Source: Bacteroidota bacterium (GTDB lineage Bacteria > Bacteroidota > Bacteroidia > Bacteroidales > FEN-979). From it: a stretch of DNA of 64,000 nt. Positions 35,343-43,120 of the stretch are shown piece by piece; position 1 is the first letter of the stretch; each line of letters opens with the position of its first letter. The DNA lies in the NCBI GenBank assembly GCA_026391735.1, contig JAPLDL010000013.1, positions 62,001-126,000 on the forward strand, written 5' to 3'. The position numbers and the translations under genes are program-made. The notes under the pieces were generated by a model, which saw only the letters and a list, made by a program, of their open reading frames with translations, searched no databases and had not been told where the DNA came from.

Positions 35343-36716
35343 ATGAAAAATTGTTTCAACTCACTGCCCTTACTGATATGCCTGCTGATGACATTATCCC
35401 TTCATGCCGGCAATCCTCCCGATGACAAGCTGCAGGCCGATAAGGCTGCTTATGCAAAAAGAGTCAGAACAGCTTTTCTGAAGGCATGGTCATGCTACAA
35501 AACCTATGCATGGGGAATGGATGCCGTGAACCCGCTATCGATGAAGGGACATAACTGGTATGCTGAATCCCTTTTAATGACACCTGTGGATGCCTTCACC
35601 ACAATGCATATCATGGGCCTGACCAATGAGAAAGAGGAAGTCAAAAAGCTGATCTTTGAGAATCTTAATTTCAACAAAGATTTCGAGGTCCAGCAGTTCG
35701 AAATCACCATCAGGATGCTGGGGGGATTGCTTAGTTCCTACCAGCTCGACGGCGATAAACGCTTTCTCGACCTGGCCACCGACCTGGGGAACCGTATGCT
35801 TCCGGTATTCAATTCCCCAACAGGAATGCCTTACCGAATGATAAACCTTAAAACAGGCAAAGTCTCAGGGAAGATATCAAATCCGGCGGAGATCGGGACC
35901 ATGCTCCTGGAATACGGAATGCTTTCAAGGCTTACCGGAAATCCTTTGTATTACGAAAAATGCAAAAAAGGAGTCATGACGATCTATAATCTCAGGGGTA
36001 AGACCGGCCTTATGGGATCACAGATCAATGTTGAAACTGGTGAATGGGTTGACAGGCAAACCCATATCAGCGGGGGGATCGACTCTTTTTATGAATACCT
36101 GCTCAAAGGCTGGTTGCTTCTGGGAGATCCTGACCTGAAACGCATGTGGGATTCATCCCGTGATGCAATTAATAAATACCTTGCAACAGAGGTCAGCAGC
36201 GGCTTCTGGTATGGATGGGCAGATATGGATTCGGGCAAACGGACAGCCACTGAATTCGGAGCCCTGGATTGCTTTTTTGGAGCAGTCCTCTGCCTGGACG
36301 GCGACCTGGTCAGGGCTGCAAAGCTAGATAAATCCATACTTAAAATGTGGGACCTTTATGGGCTGGAGCCTGAAAGCATAAACTACATGACTATGGCCGT
36401 CACTTCACCCTCATACATTGTCAGGCCTGAAGCAATCGAAACCACTTATTATTTATGGCATTTCACGAAGGACCTGCAGTATTTTGAAGCGGGAAAGCAT
36501 CTTTTCGAATCAATCGAAAAGTACTGCCAGGTCGATAAAGGATATGTTGAGATAAAGGATGTGAGGACAATGGAGAAACTGGATGCACTTGAAAGCTTCT
36601 TTTTCGCCGAAACCATGAAATACTGTTATCTGTTCTTTGCCCCCGATGAGGCATTCAACCTCGACAAGGTGGTACTGAATACCGAAGCTCACCCTTTTTA
36701 TAAAACCATAAAATAA
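35343..36716 (+). CDS. GH47 class I alpha-1,2-mannosidase
   Basis: About 457 residues from the ATG at 35343, which begins a signal peptide (ending SLHAG). The frame opens at 35277 inside the rubrerythrin gene. Class I mannosidase motifs run the full length: YKTYAWGMDAVNPLS, FEITIRMLGGLLSSY, AEIGTMLLEYGMLSRLTG, GGIDSFYEYLLKGWLLLGD, VRPEAIETTYYLWH and the calcium-loop NTEAHPF at the C-terminus. The family is well known in eukaryotic N-glycan trimming and also occurs in bacteria. Here it would act on mannose-rich glycans outside the cell. The gene seems complete. Confidence 0.88.
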   Translation: MKNCFNSLPLLICLLMTLSLHAGNPPDDKLQADKAAYAKRVRTAFLKAWSCYKTYAWGMDAVNPLSMKGHNWYAESLLMTPVDAFTTMHIMGLTNEKEEVKKLIFENLNFNKDFEVQQFEITIRMLGGLLSSYQLDGDKRFLDLATDLGNRMLPVFNSPTGMPYRMINLKTGKVSGKISNPAEIGTMLLEYGMLSRLTGNPLYYEKCKKGVMTIYNLRGKTGLMGSQINVETGEWVDRQTHISGGIDSFYEYLLKGWLLLGDPDLKRMWDSSRDAINKYLATEVSSGFWYGWADMDSGKRTATEFGALDCFFGAVLCLDGDLVRAAKLDKSILKMWDLYGLEPESINYMTMAVTSPSYIVRPEAIETTYYLWHFTKDLQYFEAGKHLFESIEKYCQVDKGYVEIKDVRTMEKLDALESFFFAETMKYCYLFFAPDEAFNLDKVVLNTEAHPFYKTIK

Positions 36717-36769
36717 TTAAAAAATCCTGATTTCCGGTTATTGATAAAGGTTTGCTTCACAAATTCAAA

Positions 36770-37792
36770 ATGAAAAATTTTCTTTTCCCACTGCTTTTGT
36801 GGGCCTGTTTTTCGGCTTTCTCACAGCCGTGGAAACCACCCAGGCATGTGATCCTGATCAGGAACAATCACAAGGAAAAATTATCCCAGCTCACAGAAAA
36901 CTACAGTATATCTGTCATAATCAAATCAGGAAAATTGATTTCAGGAAAGGTGAAACTGATCAGGGCTGATACGGTTTTTTTTCCTGATACTATTCTTTTG
37001 GCCAGTGAAATTGACAGCCTCTTCTCCCACTCAATAAAAGATATTCCTCGTCCTTTCCCTAAAAGACAGATACCACCAAACTATGTGGCCGGATCTCCTG
37101 ACTGGCAACTGATTTTTCCGCCTGATTCCGTCTACCGGGACCATCGTTCTTATGGCTTGTATTTCAAGTCCTGCCTCAGACAGGCAAGATCAGACTGGAG
37201 GGAAAAGAAGAATCCCCTTGTGTTCAGGAATTTCCTGAAATTCAATGTATCCAAACTGGCCCATCTTGAGATCGCATTCTCTTATGAGCGCGTGATCAGC
37301 AAAGATTTCACATGGGAAACCGAACTGAGCACCATTTTCGGGATACCGGGTGCCGACGCCTATTACATGATCAATTATCCCTTGTACAATTACAGCGGGT
37401 TTTCGGTGACCACAAATCCAAAATATTATGTAATCAATCCCAGTACCTATATAGGGCTTGTGTTCATGTACAGGTATCTTTGGGCGGAAAATTTGCGCAC
37501 AAACTGGCCCGAAGGAGGCAGTAACGGTGATCTCCAGGACCAGTACAGGAATGATTTCGGGCTGAGCTTACGCATTGGCGTAATGAAGCGCTACAAATTC
37601 TTCATAGTCGATTATTACCTGGGAGGAGGGGTCAAATTAATACAGCTGCATCAGCTTCTCTATGGGTATTACCTTTATCACGACAGCAATGCGATGCAAT
37701 GGTATAACCCTGATCATTCTCCCAATATAAATAACCTGAGTCTCTTTGGGCCTGTTATCAATCTCGGGATCAAAATCGGGTTTGGATTTTAA
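36770..37792 (+). CDS. probable outer-membrane beta-barrel protein
   Basis: About 340 residues from the ATG at 36770, where a signal peptide starts (ending FSAFSQ). An N-terminal soluble part (about 20-120) carries a short beta region (ISVIIKSGKLISGKVKL). From about residue 140 the sequence alternates polar and aromatic residues in strands (HLEIAFSYERV, YIGLVFMYRYLW, FGLSLRIGVM, FIVDYYLGGGVKL) and ends in GIKIGFGF. The terminal Phe fits a BAM-assembled barrel. I recognise no specific family. Confidence 0.7.
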   Translation: MKNFLFPLLLWACFSAFSQPWKPPRHVILIRNNHKEKLSQLTENYSISVIIKSGKLISGKVKLIRADTVFFPDTILLASEIDSLFSHSIKDIPRPFPKRQIPPNYVAGSPDWQLIFPPDSVYRDHRSYGLYFKSCLRQARSDWREKKNPLVFRNFLKFNVSKLAHLEIAFSYERVISKDFTWETELSTIFGIPGADAYYMINYPLYNYSGFSVTTNPKYYVINPSTYIGLVFMYRYLWAENLRTNWPEGGSNGDLQDQYRNDFGLSLRIGVMKRYKFFIVDYYLGGGVKLIQLHQLLYGYYLYHDSNAMQWYNPDHSPNINNLSLFGPVINLGIKIGFGF

Positions 37793-37844
37793 ATGTCATC
37801 TTTATACTCAGCATATACCAGGATGATATCCGCAAACAAATAAA

Positions 37845-38597
37845 ATGATGAAAAAGCTTTTCTTATTGATACTGGTAATTGGCGGATGGCAGGGTTCGTT
37901 TGCCCAGGCCCTGAGCGCAAAAGAGATCATACAGAAGGCTGATGACAAGAACCGTGGACTCTCCAGCCAGGGAACTATGACTATGACTGTGATCCGTCCC
38001 GACTGGACCAGGACCATCAGCATGAAGACCTGGTCGAAGTTCAGAGAATATTCGCTGGTGCTGATCACTGCTCCGGCCAAGGACAAGGGGCAGGTGTTCC
38101 TGAAAATAAAAACCGAGATGTGGAACTGGGTGCCTTCGATTGATAAAACCATCAAGATCCCTCCATCGATGATGCTGCAGAGCTGGATGGGTTCCGACTT
38201 TACCAATGACGACCTCGTGAAACAGTCGTCGATCGTGGTCGATTATACCCATAAGCTGCTGGGTCGTGAGAAAGTCAGGGAGATGGACTGCTACAAGATA
38301 GAGCTTACACCTTTGCCAGATGCACCGGTTGTATGGGGCAAAGTGCTCATGTGGGTGACCGTAAACGGTTATGATGTATGGATGGCCGAATATTACGATG
38401 AAGACAACAAACTGGTGAACGTTTCCAATAATTATGATATACGGCGGATGGGCGACCGCGATATCCCAACCCGGCTTGAGATGATACCTGTAAATAAAAA
38501 GGGTCAGAAGACCGTAATGCATATCGTCGAGATGAAATTCAATACAGGTATCGATGAGAGTTTCTTTTCCCAGCAGAACATGAAAAAGATCAAATAA
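37845..38597 (+). CDS. LolA-like outer-membrane lipoprotein-sorting protein
   Basis: 250 residues with a signal peptide (ending GSFAQA). It has the LolA/LolB-type half-barrel order: SAKEIIQKADDKNRGLSSQGTMTMTVIRP, SLVLITAPAKDKGQVFLKI, MWNWVPSIDKTIKIPPSMM and LQSWMGSDFTNDDLV. These recur in proteins annotated outer membrane lipoprotein-sorting protein that sit beside FtsX-type transporters. It should be a periplasmic carrier for a lipidated or hydrophobic cargo. It is 1 base from the first permease gene and heads a five-gene cluster. Which cargo it carries is unknown. Confidence 0.83.
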   Translation: MMKKLFLLILVIGGWQGSFAQALSAKEIIQKADDKNRGLSSQGTMTMTVIRPDWTRTISMKTWSKFREYSLVLITAPAKDKGQVFLKIKTEMWNWVPSIDKTIKIPPSMMLQSWMGSDFTNDDLVKQSSIVVDYTHKLLGREKVREMDCYKIELTPLPDAPVVWGKVLMWVTVNGYDVWMAEYYDEDNKLVNVSNNYDIRRMGDRDIPTRLEMIPVNKKGQKTVMHIVEMKFNTGIDESFFSQQNMKKIK

Positions 38598-38598
38598 A

Positions 38599-39819
38599 AT
38601 GGGCGATTTAAGGCTTGCATGGCGTAATATATGGAGGAACAAGCGCCGGACTCTGCTCACAGCGGCATCGATCTTCCTCGCGATTTTCCTTGCCCTGATA
38701 GTTCGATCACTTCAGATAGGCTGGTTCGACAACCTCGCCGAGATTGTGGTGCAGTCGTACACGGGGCATATCCAAATACATAAAAAAGGGTACTGGGACG
38801 ATCGGGATATAAATAACTCCATGGCTTTTAACGATTCCCTGGCTGCAGTGGTGAAGTCGAATGCCAATGTCGACAAGACCGTTCCCCGCCTTGAATATTT
38901 TGCACTCTCATCCTTTGAAAAACAAACCAAGGGCGTGATGCTTGCAGGGACAGATCCTTTAAAGGAAGATGCTCTTACAAAGCTCTCGGCCAAGGTTGTT
39001 AAAGGGCATTACTTATCCACCGGCGAAAATAGCATACTTGTTTCCCAGGGCCTGGCATCTTATCTCGGGCTTACCGCAGGCGATACGCTGGTGTTGCTTG
39101 GCCAGGGCTACCACGGAATCAGCGCTGCAGGGAAATACCCGGTTTGCGGGATTGTCCATTTTCCATCTCCTGTGCTGGACAACCAGATGGTGTATATGAA
39201 CCTTGCCACGGCCCAGGAATTTTTCAGCGCCGATAGCAGAATCACATCCCTTTCATTAACTCTTAAGAATCCTGATGAAATTGGCAACACTGCAGCTGCA
39301 CTCAAGGCAGAGGTCGACGGGGGGAAGTTTGAGGTCATGCGCTGGGATGAGATGATGGTCGAGATCACTCAGCAGCTGAAAGTCAAAACTGCAGGCGGAA
39401 AGATCATCATTGCCATATTATACATGATCGTCGGGTTCGGGGTGTTTGGCACTGTGATCATGATGACCAACGAGAGGACCAGGGAATTTGGCGTTATCGT
39501 TTCGGTGGGAATGCAGAAGAGCAAACTGGCTATGATACTGGTGCTTGAAATGATCCTGATCGGGCTTACCGGGCTTATTACGGGAGTGGCTTTTGCAATG
39601 CCCATCATGCTTTACTTCAAGCTGAATCCCATCCACATCTGGGGGAGCATGGCGCAGGCCTTTATCTCATATGGCATCCAGCCGCTGATGCCTCTTGCAT
39701 TGAAGGCCAATTTTATCCTGTCAAATGTGGCCACTGTGCTGGTCATCGTTTCCCTCACTTGCATCTACCCGGTTCGCAGGATATTCAAACTTAAGGTTGC
39801 TGATGCACTTCATAAATAA
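38599..39819 (+). CDS. ABC transporter permease, FtsX/LolC-E type (first of pair)
   Basis: 406 residues. The topology is one N-terminal TM (about 17-37), a large periplasmic MacB_PCD-like domain (about 40-265) and three C-terminal TMs (about 275-300, 315-345 and 365-390). The FtsX-domain signature GFGVFGTVIMMTNERTREFGVIVSVGMQKSKL is visible. The opening LRLAWRNIWRNKRRTLLTA is the usual pre-TM segment. With its partner and the ATPase it should form a heterodimeric LolCDE/MacB-like mechanotransmission transporter that moves cargo from the outer leaflet of the inner membrane to the LolA-like protein. Confidence 0.88.
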   Translation: MGDLRLAWRNIWRNKRRTLLTAASIFLAIFLALIVRSLQIGWFDNLAEIVVQSYTGHIQIHKKGYWDDRDINNSMAFNDSLAAVVKSNANVDKTVPRLEYFALSSFEKQTKGVMLAGTDPLKEDALTKLSAKVVKGHYLSTGENSILVSQGLASYLGLTAGDTLVLLGQGYHGISAAGKYPVCGIVHFPSPVLDNQMVYMNLATAQEFFSADSRITSLSLTLKNPDEIGNTAAALKAEVDGGKFEVMRWDEMMVEITQQLKVKTAGGKIIIAILYMIVGFGVFGTVIMMTNERTREFGVIVSVGMQKSKLAMILVLEMILIGLTGLITGVAFAMPIMLYFKLNPIHIWGSMAQAFISYGIQPLMPLALKANFILSNVATVLVIVSLTCIYPVRRIFKLKVADALHK

Positions 39820-39827
39820 ACCAGGCC

Positions 39828-41048
39828 ATGATCTTTAAAATCGCATTCAAGAACGTTTGGAGAAATAAGGTGAGGAGCCTTATCGTGATCACGGCTATCA
39901 CCCTGGGTTTGGCCGGTGGGATCCTTACGGTTTCAGTCATCACCGGCATGGTAGAACAGAAAGTAAGGTCGGGCATCAACAACGAGGTTGCCCACATCCA
40001 GCTCCACAACCCTGAATTCCTTAAAAACTATGAGTCAAGGTATACTATTCCCCGGGCCGACAGCATTGCCCGAATTATTTCGGGAGTTTCATCGGTTAAA
40101 GCCGTTTGCCTGAGGTCACGCCTTACAGGTATGGCCGCATCTCCAAATTCTGCGACCGGTGTGCAGATCCTTGGGGTTGACCCCGCGGCTGAAAAAAACG
40201 TATTCACTTTGTATAAAGCCATACCCGATTCTGCCGGAGGCTTTTTCACAGGAAGCCGCAAAAACCTGGTGGTGATTGGGAGGAAGCTGGCCGACAAACT
40301 CAAGGTGAGGCTGAAATCAAAGATCGTTCTGCGTTTCCAAAACCCCGACGGCAACCTTACTGAGGCTGCATTTTCGGTCAATGGAATATTCCAGAGCGCC
40401 AACACCATGTTCGATGAGATTAATGTTTTTATCAAAAAAACTGACCTGGACCGGGTGACCGAAATGGATAACGGGATACAGGAAATAGCATTGATTGCCA
40501 ATGATAACAGCAATATCCCTCTCGTCAAGGCTGCACTTAAATCTAAATTCCCGGGATTGCTTGTCCAGGACTGGTCAGAGATCAGGCCCGATATGGGAAT
40601 GGTTACAACCGCTATTGCTATCGAGGTGTATGTCATCCTCGGGATCATATTGTTTGCCTTGGCCTTCGGTATCGTAAACACAATGCTTATGATTGTTTTT
40701 GAGCGGACGAGGGAACTCGGTATGCTGATGGCTGTTGGCATGAGCAAGTCAAGGGTCTTCAGGATGATTATGCTTGAAACTATATTTCTCACAATTATCG
40801 GCGGAATCGCGGGCATGGCCGTTAGTGCCACCCTTGTTTCTGTTTTTCATAGTTACGGGATAGACCTGTCGGCCTTTTCAAAAGGGTTGGGGGCTTTCGG
40901 TTTCGACCCGAAGATCTACCCCTTCATTAAACCTGAACTTTACATTAACCTCTCAATAATGATAATATTAACCGGGATTTTATCGGCAGTCATGCCTGCG
41001 AGGAAAGCCCTGCAGCTGAAGCCAGTGGAAGCGATAAGGATAGAATGA
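39828..41048 (+). CDS. ABC transporter permease, FtsX/LolC-E type (second of pair)
   Basis: 406 residues, exactly the length of the preceding paralogue and with the same 1+3 TM layout. It opens FKIAFKNVWRNKVRSLIVI. The FtsX signature is AFGIVNTMLMIVFERTRELGMLMAVGMSKSRVF, and the tail VMPARKALQLKPVEAIRIE is typical for the group. It lies 8 bases after the first permease. Its stop codon overlaps the first unit of a GATTTAC heptamer array, which separates it from the ATPase gene by 78 bases. The two permeases are diverged, suggesting an obligate heterodimer. Confidence 0.88.
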   Translation: MIFKIAFKNVWRNKVRSLIVITAITLGLAGGILTVSVITGMVEQKVRSGINNEVAHIQLHNPEFLKNYESRYTIPRADSIARIISGVSSVKAVCLRSRLTGMAASPNSATGVQILGVDPAAEKNVFTLYKAIPDSAGGFFTGSRKNLVVIGRKLADKLKVRLKSKIVLRFQNPDGNLTEAAFSVNGIFQSANTMFDEINVFIKKTDLDRVTEMDNGIQEIALIANDNSNIPLVKAALKSKFPGLLVQDWSEIRPDMGMVTTAIAIEVYVILGIILFALAFGIVNTMLMIVFERTRELGMLMAVGMSKSRVFRMIMLETIFLTIIGGIAGMAVSATLVSVFHSYGIDLSAFSKGLGAFGFDPKIYPFIKPELYINLSIMIILTGILSAVMPARKALQLKPVEAIRIE

Positions 41049-41095
41049 TTTACGATTTACGATGTACGATTTACGATTTACGATTTACGATTTAC
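41047..41095 (+). repeat. GATTTAC heptamer tandem array
   Basis: Seven back-to-back 7-base units, six GATTTAC and one GATGTAC (third unit). The array begins inside the TGA stop of the second permease gene and fills the gap before the ATPase gene. There is no self-complementary partner, so it should not fold as a terminator. Heptamer arrays recur at 59549 and, degenerately, at 61343. Confidence 0.9.
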
Positions 41096-41126
41096 GAATG
41101 CGGGTGATAAGACTAAAGACAACATT

Positions 41127-41813
41127 ATGAACATCATCGAGATTAAAAACCTGAGCAAGGTTTACGACGAAAAAACGATACCGGTTTACGCATTGAACGG
41201 CGTTGACCTTGCATTCAAACAAGGCGAATTCACCAGCATCGTCGGACCATCCGGATCAGGTAAGACTACTATGCTGAACATGCTGGGAGGATTGGATACT
41301 CCGAGCGGCGGAAAGATAATGATAGACGGCACCGATATTACCGGTTTAAAGTCCCGCCAACTGATCGATTTCAGGATGAGAAACATTGGTTTCGTCTTCC
41401 AGTCTTTCAACCTGATACCTGTGCTTACTGCAAAGGAGAACGTTGAATTCATTATGCAGTTGCAGGGTGTTGACCGGGAACAACGGGATAAGCGAACCCT
41501 TGAATTGCTCCAAAGTGTTGGCCTTGGAGAAAAGATAAATACCAGGCCGAACAAGCTTTCAGGCGGACAGCAGCAAAGAGTTGCTGTTGCCAGAGCCCTT
41601 GCATCAAAGCCCAAGTTCATCCTCGCCGATGAACCCACAGCTAACCTGGATTCGAAATCCGCCGAAAACCTTCTTGAAATCATGGAAAAGCTGAACCGGG
41701 AAGAAAACATCACATTCATATTTTCGACCCATGATTCAAGAGTTGTGGCTAAAGCCCGCAGGGTGGTTACACTGGAAGACGGGAAAATCGTTTCGGATGT
41801 TTCAAAGAATTAA
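41127..41813 (+). CDS. ABC transporter ATP-binding protein (LolD/MacB class)
   Basis: 228 residues, one complete nucleotide-binding domain. It has Walker A GPSGSGKTT, Q-loop FVFQSFNLIP, signature LSGGQQQRVAVARALA, Walker B FILADEPTANLD and switch FSTHD. The length and the LIPVLTAKENVEF segment match the LolD/FtsE/MacB group that pairs with FtsX-type permeases. It powers the transporter formed with the two upstream permeases. Its TAA stop overlaps the ATG of the outer-membrane gene by one base. Confidence 0.93.
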   Translation: MNIIEIKNLSKVYDEKTIPVYALNGVDLAFKQGEFTSIVGPSGSGKTTMLNMLGGLDTPSGGKIMIDGTDITGLKSRQLIDFRMRNIGFVFQSFNLIPVLTAKENVEFIMQLQGVDREQRDKRTLELLQSVGLGEKINTRPNKLSGGQQQRVAVARALASKPKFILADEPTANLDSKSAENLLEIMEKLNREENITFIFSTHDSRVVAKARRVVTLEDGKIVSDVSKN

Positions 41814-43051
41814 TGTTTGAAGCTATGCCTTGCAACCCAAAGCAGCGCTCTTATAAAACACTTAACCCAAAGCCTCACTGGCTGGCATTAATTCTTGCAA
41901 TTCTGCTGTTTTATTCTGGCGGGAATGTTGTTGCACAGGACTCTGTTGTTGAAAAGAAAGAGAAAAGCTGGTCCTTCAATGGTTATCTGAAGGACATGCA
42001 AACGGTGGTCATCCATAAGATAGACGAACCCTGGGTAACCGATAACCTGATCCACAACCGAAATAATTTCAAATGGAATATCTCAAAAAGCTTTACTTTC
42101 TGTCTGCAGGAAAGAAACCGTTTTTACTGGGGTGACTTTGCTGCTATAAGTCCGCAGTACGCCGACTTTATTGCTTACGATAACGGATTGGTAAATATGA
42201 CCTGGAATATTTTCTCAGGTAATTCATACATCCTGAACATTGCTATCGACAGGCTCTGGCTTGATTATACAAAAGATAATTTCCAAGCGACGATCGGAAG
42301 GCAAAGGATCAACTGGAGCCAGACTTTTGTGTGGAACCCCAATGATATCTTCAATACATACTCTTACTTCGATTTTGATTATGAAGAGAAGCCGGGAAGC
42401 GATGCAGTGAGATTGCAGTACTTTACCAGCCCTTCATCTAGAGCCGAAATTGCCGTGAAGGCTGATAAGGATAAAAAGATAACTGCTGCAGGCCTGTACA
42501 GGTTTAATAAATGGCAATATGATTTTCAAGGGATTGCCGGCATTTACACTCAGAGCGACCTGGTGCTGGGCCTTGGTTGGGCCGGGCAAATAGCAAAAGG
42601 CGGGTTCAAAGGTGAAATGAGCTGGTTCCAGCCCCTTCAGCATTTTGGCGACACAACAGGAGTATTCCTTTCATCGATTGAATATGATTACACCTTCAGA
42701 AATTCGATCTTCCTCCAGTTCGAAGGTTTCTACAATTCTAACCATATAAATTCATCCAACGTCCTGATCAACCAGTTCAACCCTGCTCTCTTAAATGCTA
42801 AGAATCCATTCCTGACGGGGTTCTCGATATTCAGCAATATCTCCTACCCAATTACTCCGCTTATCAGTATTGCGGTTGCAGGAATTTACAATCCAACCAA
42901 CAAAATGTATTTTATCATCCCCACTTTTACTTTTTCCCTGATGAACAACCTGGATCTTTCGCTGATCTCACAAACATTCCAGACCTATGACCCGGCTCTG
43001 ATGAGTTCATGCCAGACTTCAGTCTTCATAAGACTTAAAGGATCATTTTAG
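41813..43051 (+). CDS. outer-membrane beta-barrel, DUF1302/porin-like
   Basis: 412 residues. The first codon overlaps the ATPase stop; after a basic stretch a signal-like segment (about 24-42, ending NVVAQD) follows. The mature part is strand-rich. A diagnostic region, FQATIGRQRINWSQTFVWNPNDIFNTY, is the common motif of DUF1302-type and related porins. Later strands alternate aromatics (FRNSIFLQFEGFYNSNH), and the end is SVFIRLKGSF with a terminal Phe. Its position as last gene of the transporter cluster suggests it receives or exports the cargo at the outer membrane; this is inference from context. Confidence 0.8.
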   Translation: MFEAMPCNPKQRSYKTLNPKPHWLALILAILLFYSGGNVVAQDSVVEKKEKSWSFNGYLKDMQTVVIHKIDEPWVTDNLIHNRNNFKWNISKSFTFCLQERNRFYWGDFAAISPQYADFIAYDNGLVNMTWNIFSGNSYILNIAIDRLWLDYTKDNFQATIGRQRINWSQTFVWNPNDIFNTYSYFDFDYEEKPGSDAVRLQYFTSPSSRAEIAVKADKDKKITAAGLYRFNKWQYDFQGIAGIYTQSDLVLGLGWAGQIAKGGFKGEMSWFQPLQHFGDTTGVFLSSIEYDYTFRNSIFLQFEGFYNSNHINSSNVLINQFNPALLNAKNPFLTGFSIFSNISYPITPLISIAVAGIYNPTNKMYFIIPTFTFSLMNNLDLSLISQTFQTYDPALMSSCQTSVFIRLKGSF

Positions 43052-43059
43052 TTCCAACG

Positions 43060-43103
43060 AATCTTATGTATATATAAGATTAAAAACAATATTGTAACTT
43101 TAC
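43060..43103 (+). promoter_or_regulatory. AT-rich palindrome and candidate -7 element
   Basis: An 8-bp inverted repeat AATCTTAT (43060-43067) / ATAAGATT (43074-43081) with a 6-base loop precedes TAACTTTA (43095-43102). The latter is one mismatch from TAnnTTTG. The palindrome could be an operator or the end of the upstream transcript; there is no T run after it. Confidence 0.35.
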
Positions 43104-43120
43104 ACATCATTCATGGTCAT

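Noticed and set aside
37863-38660. 265-codon minus-strand frame across the LolA-like gene
   Set aside because: It is rich in His and Ile with no family features, and the plus-strand operon is well supported.
40028-40831. 267-codon minus-strand frame inside the second permease gene
   Set aside because: It looks hydrophobic only because it is antisense to membrane-protein codons; no conserved motif was seen.
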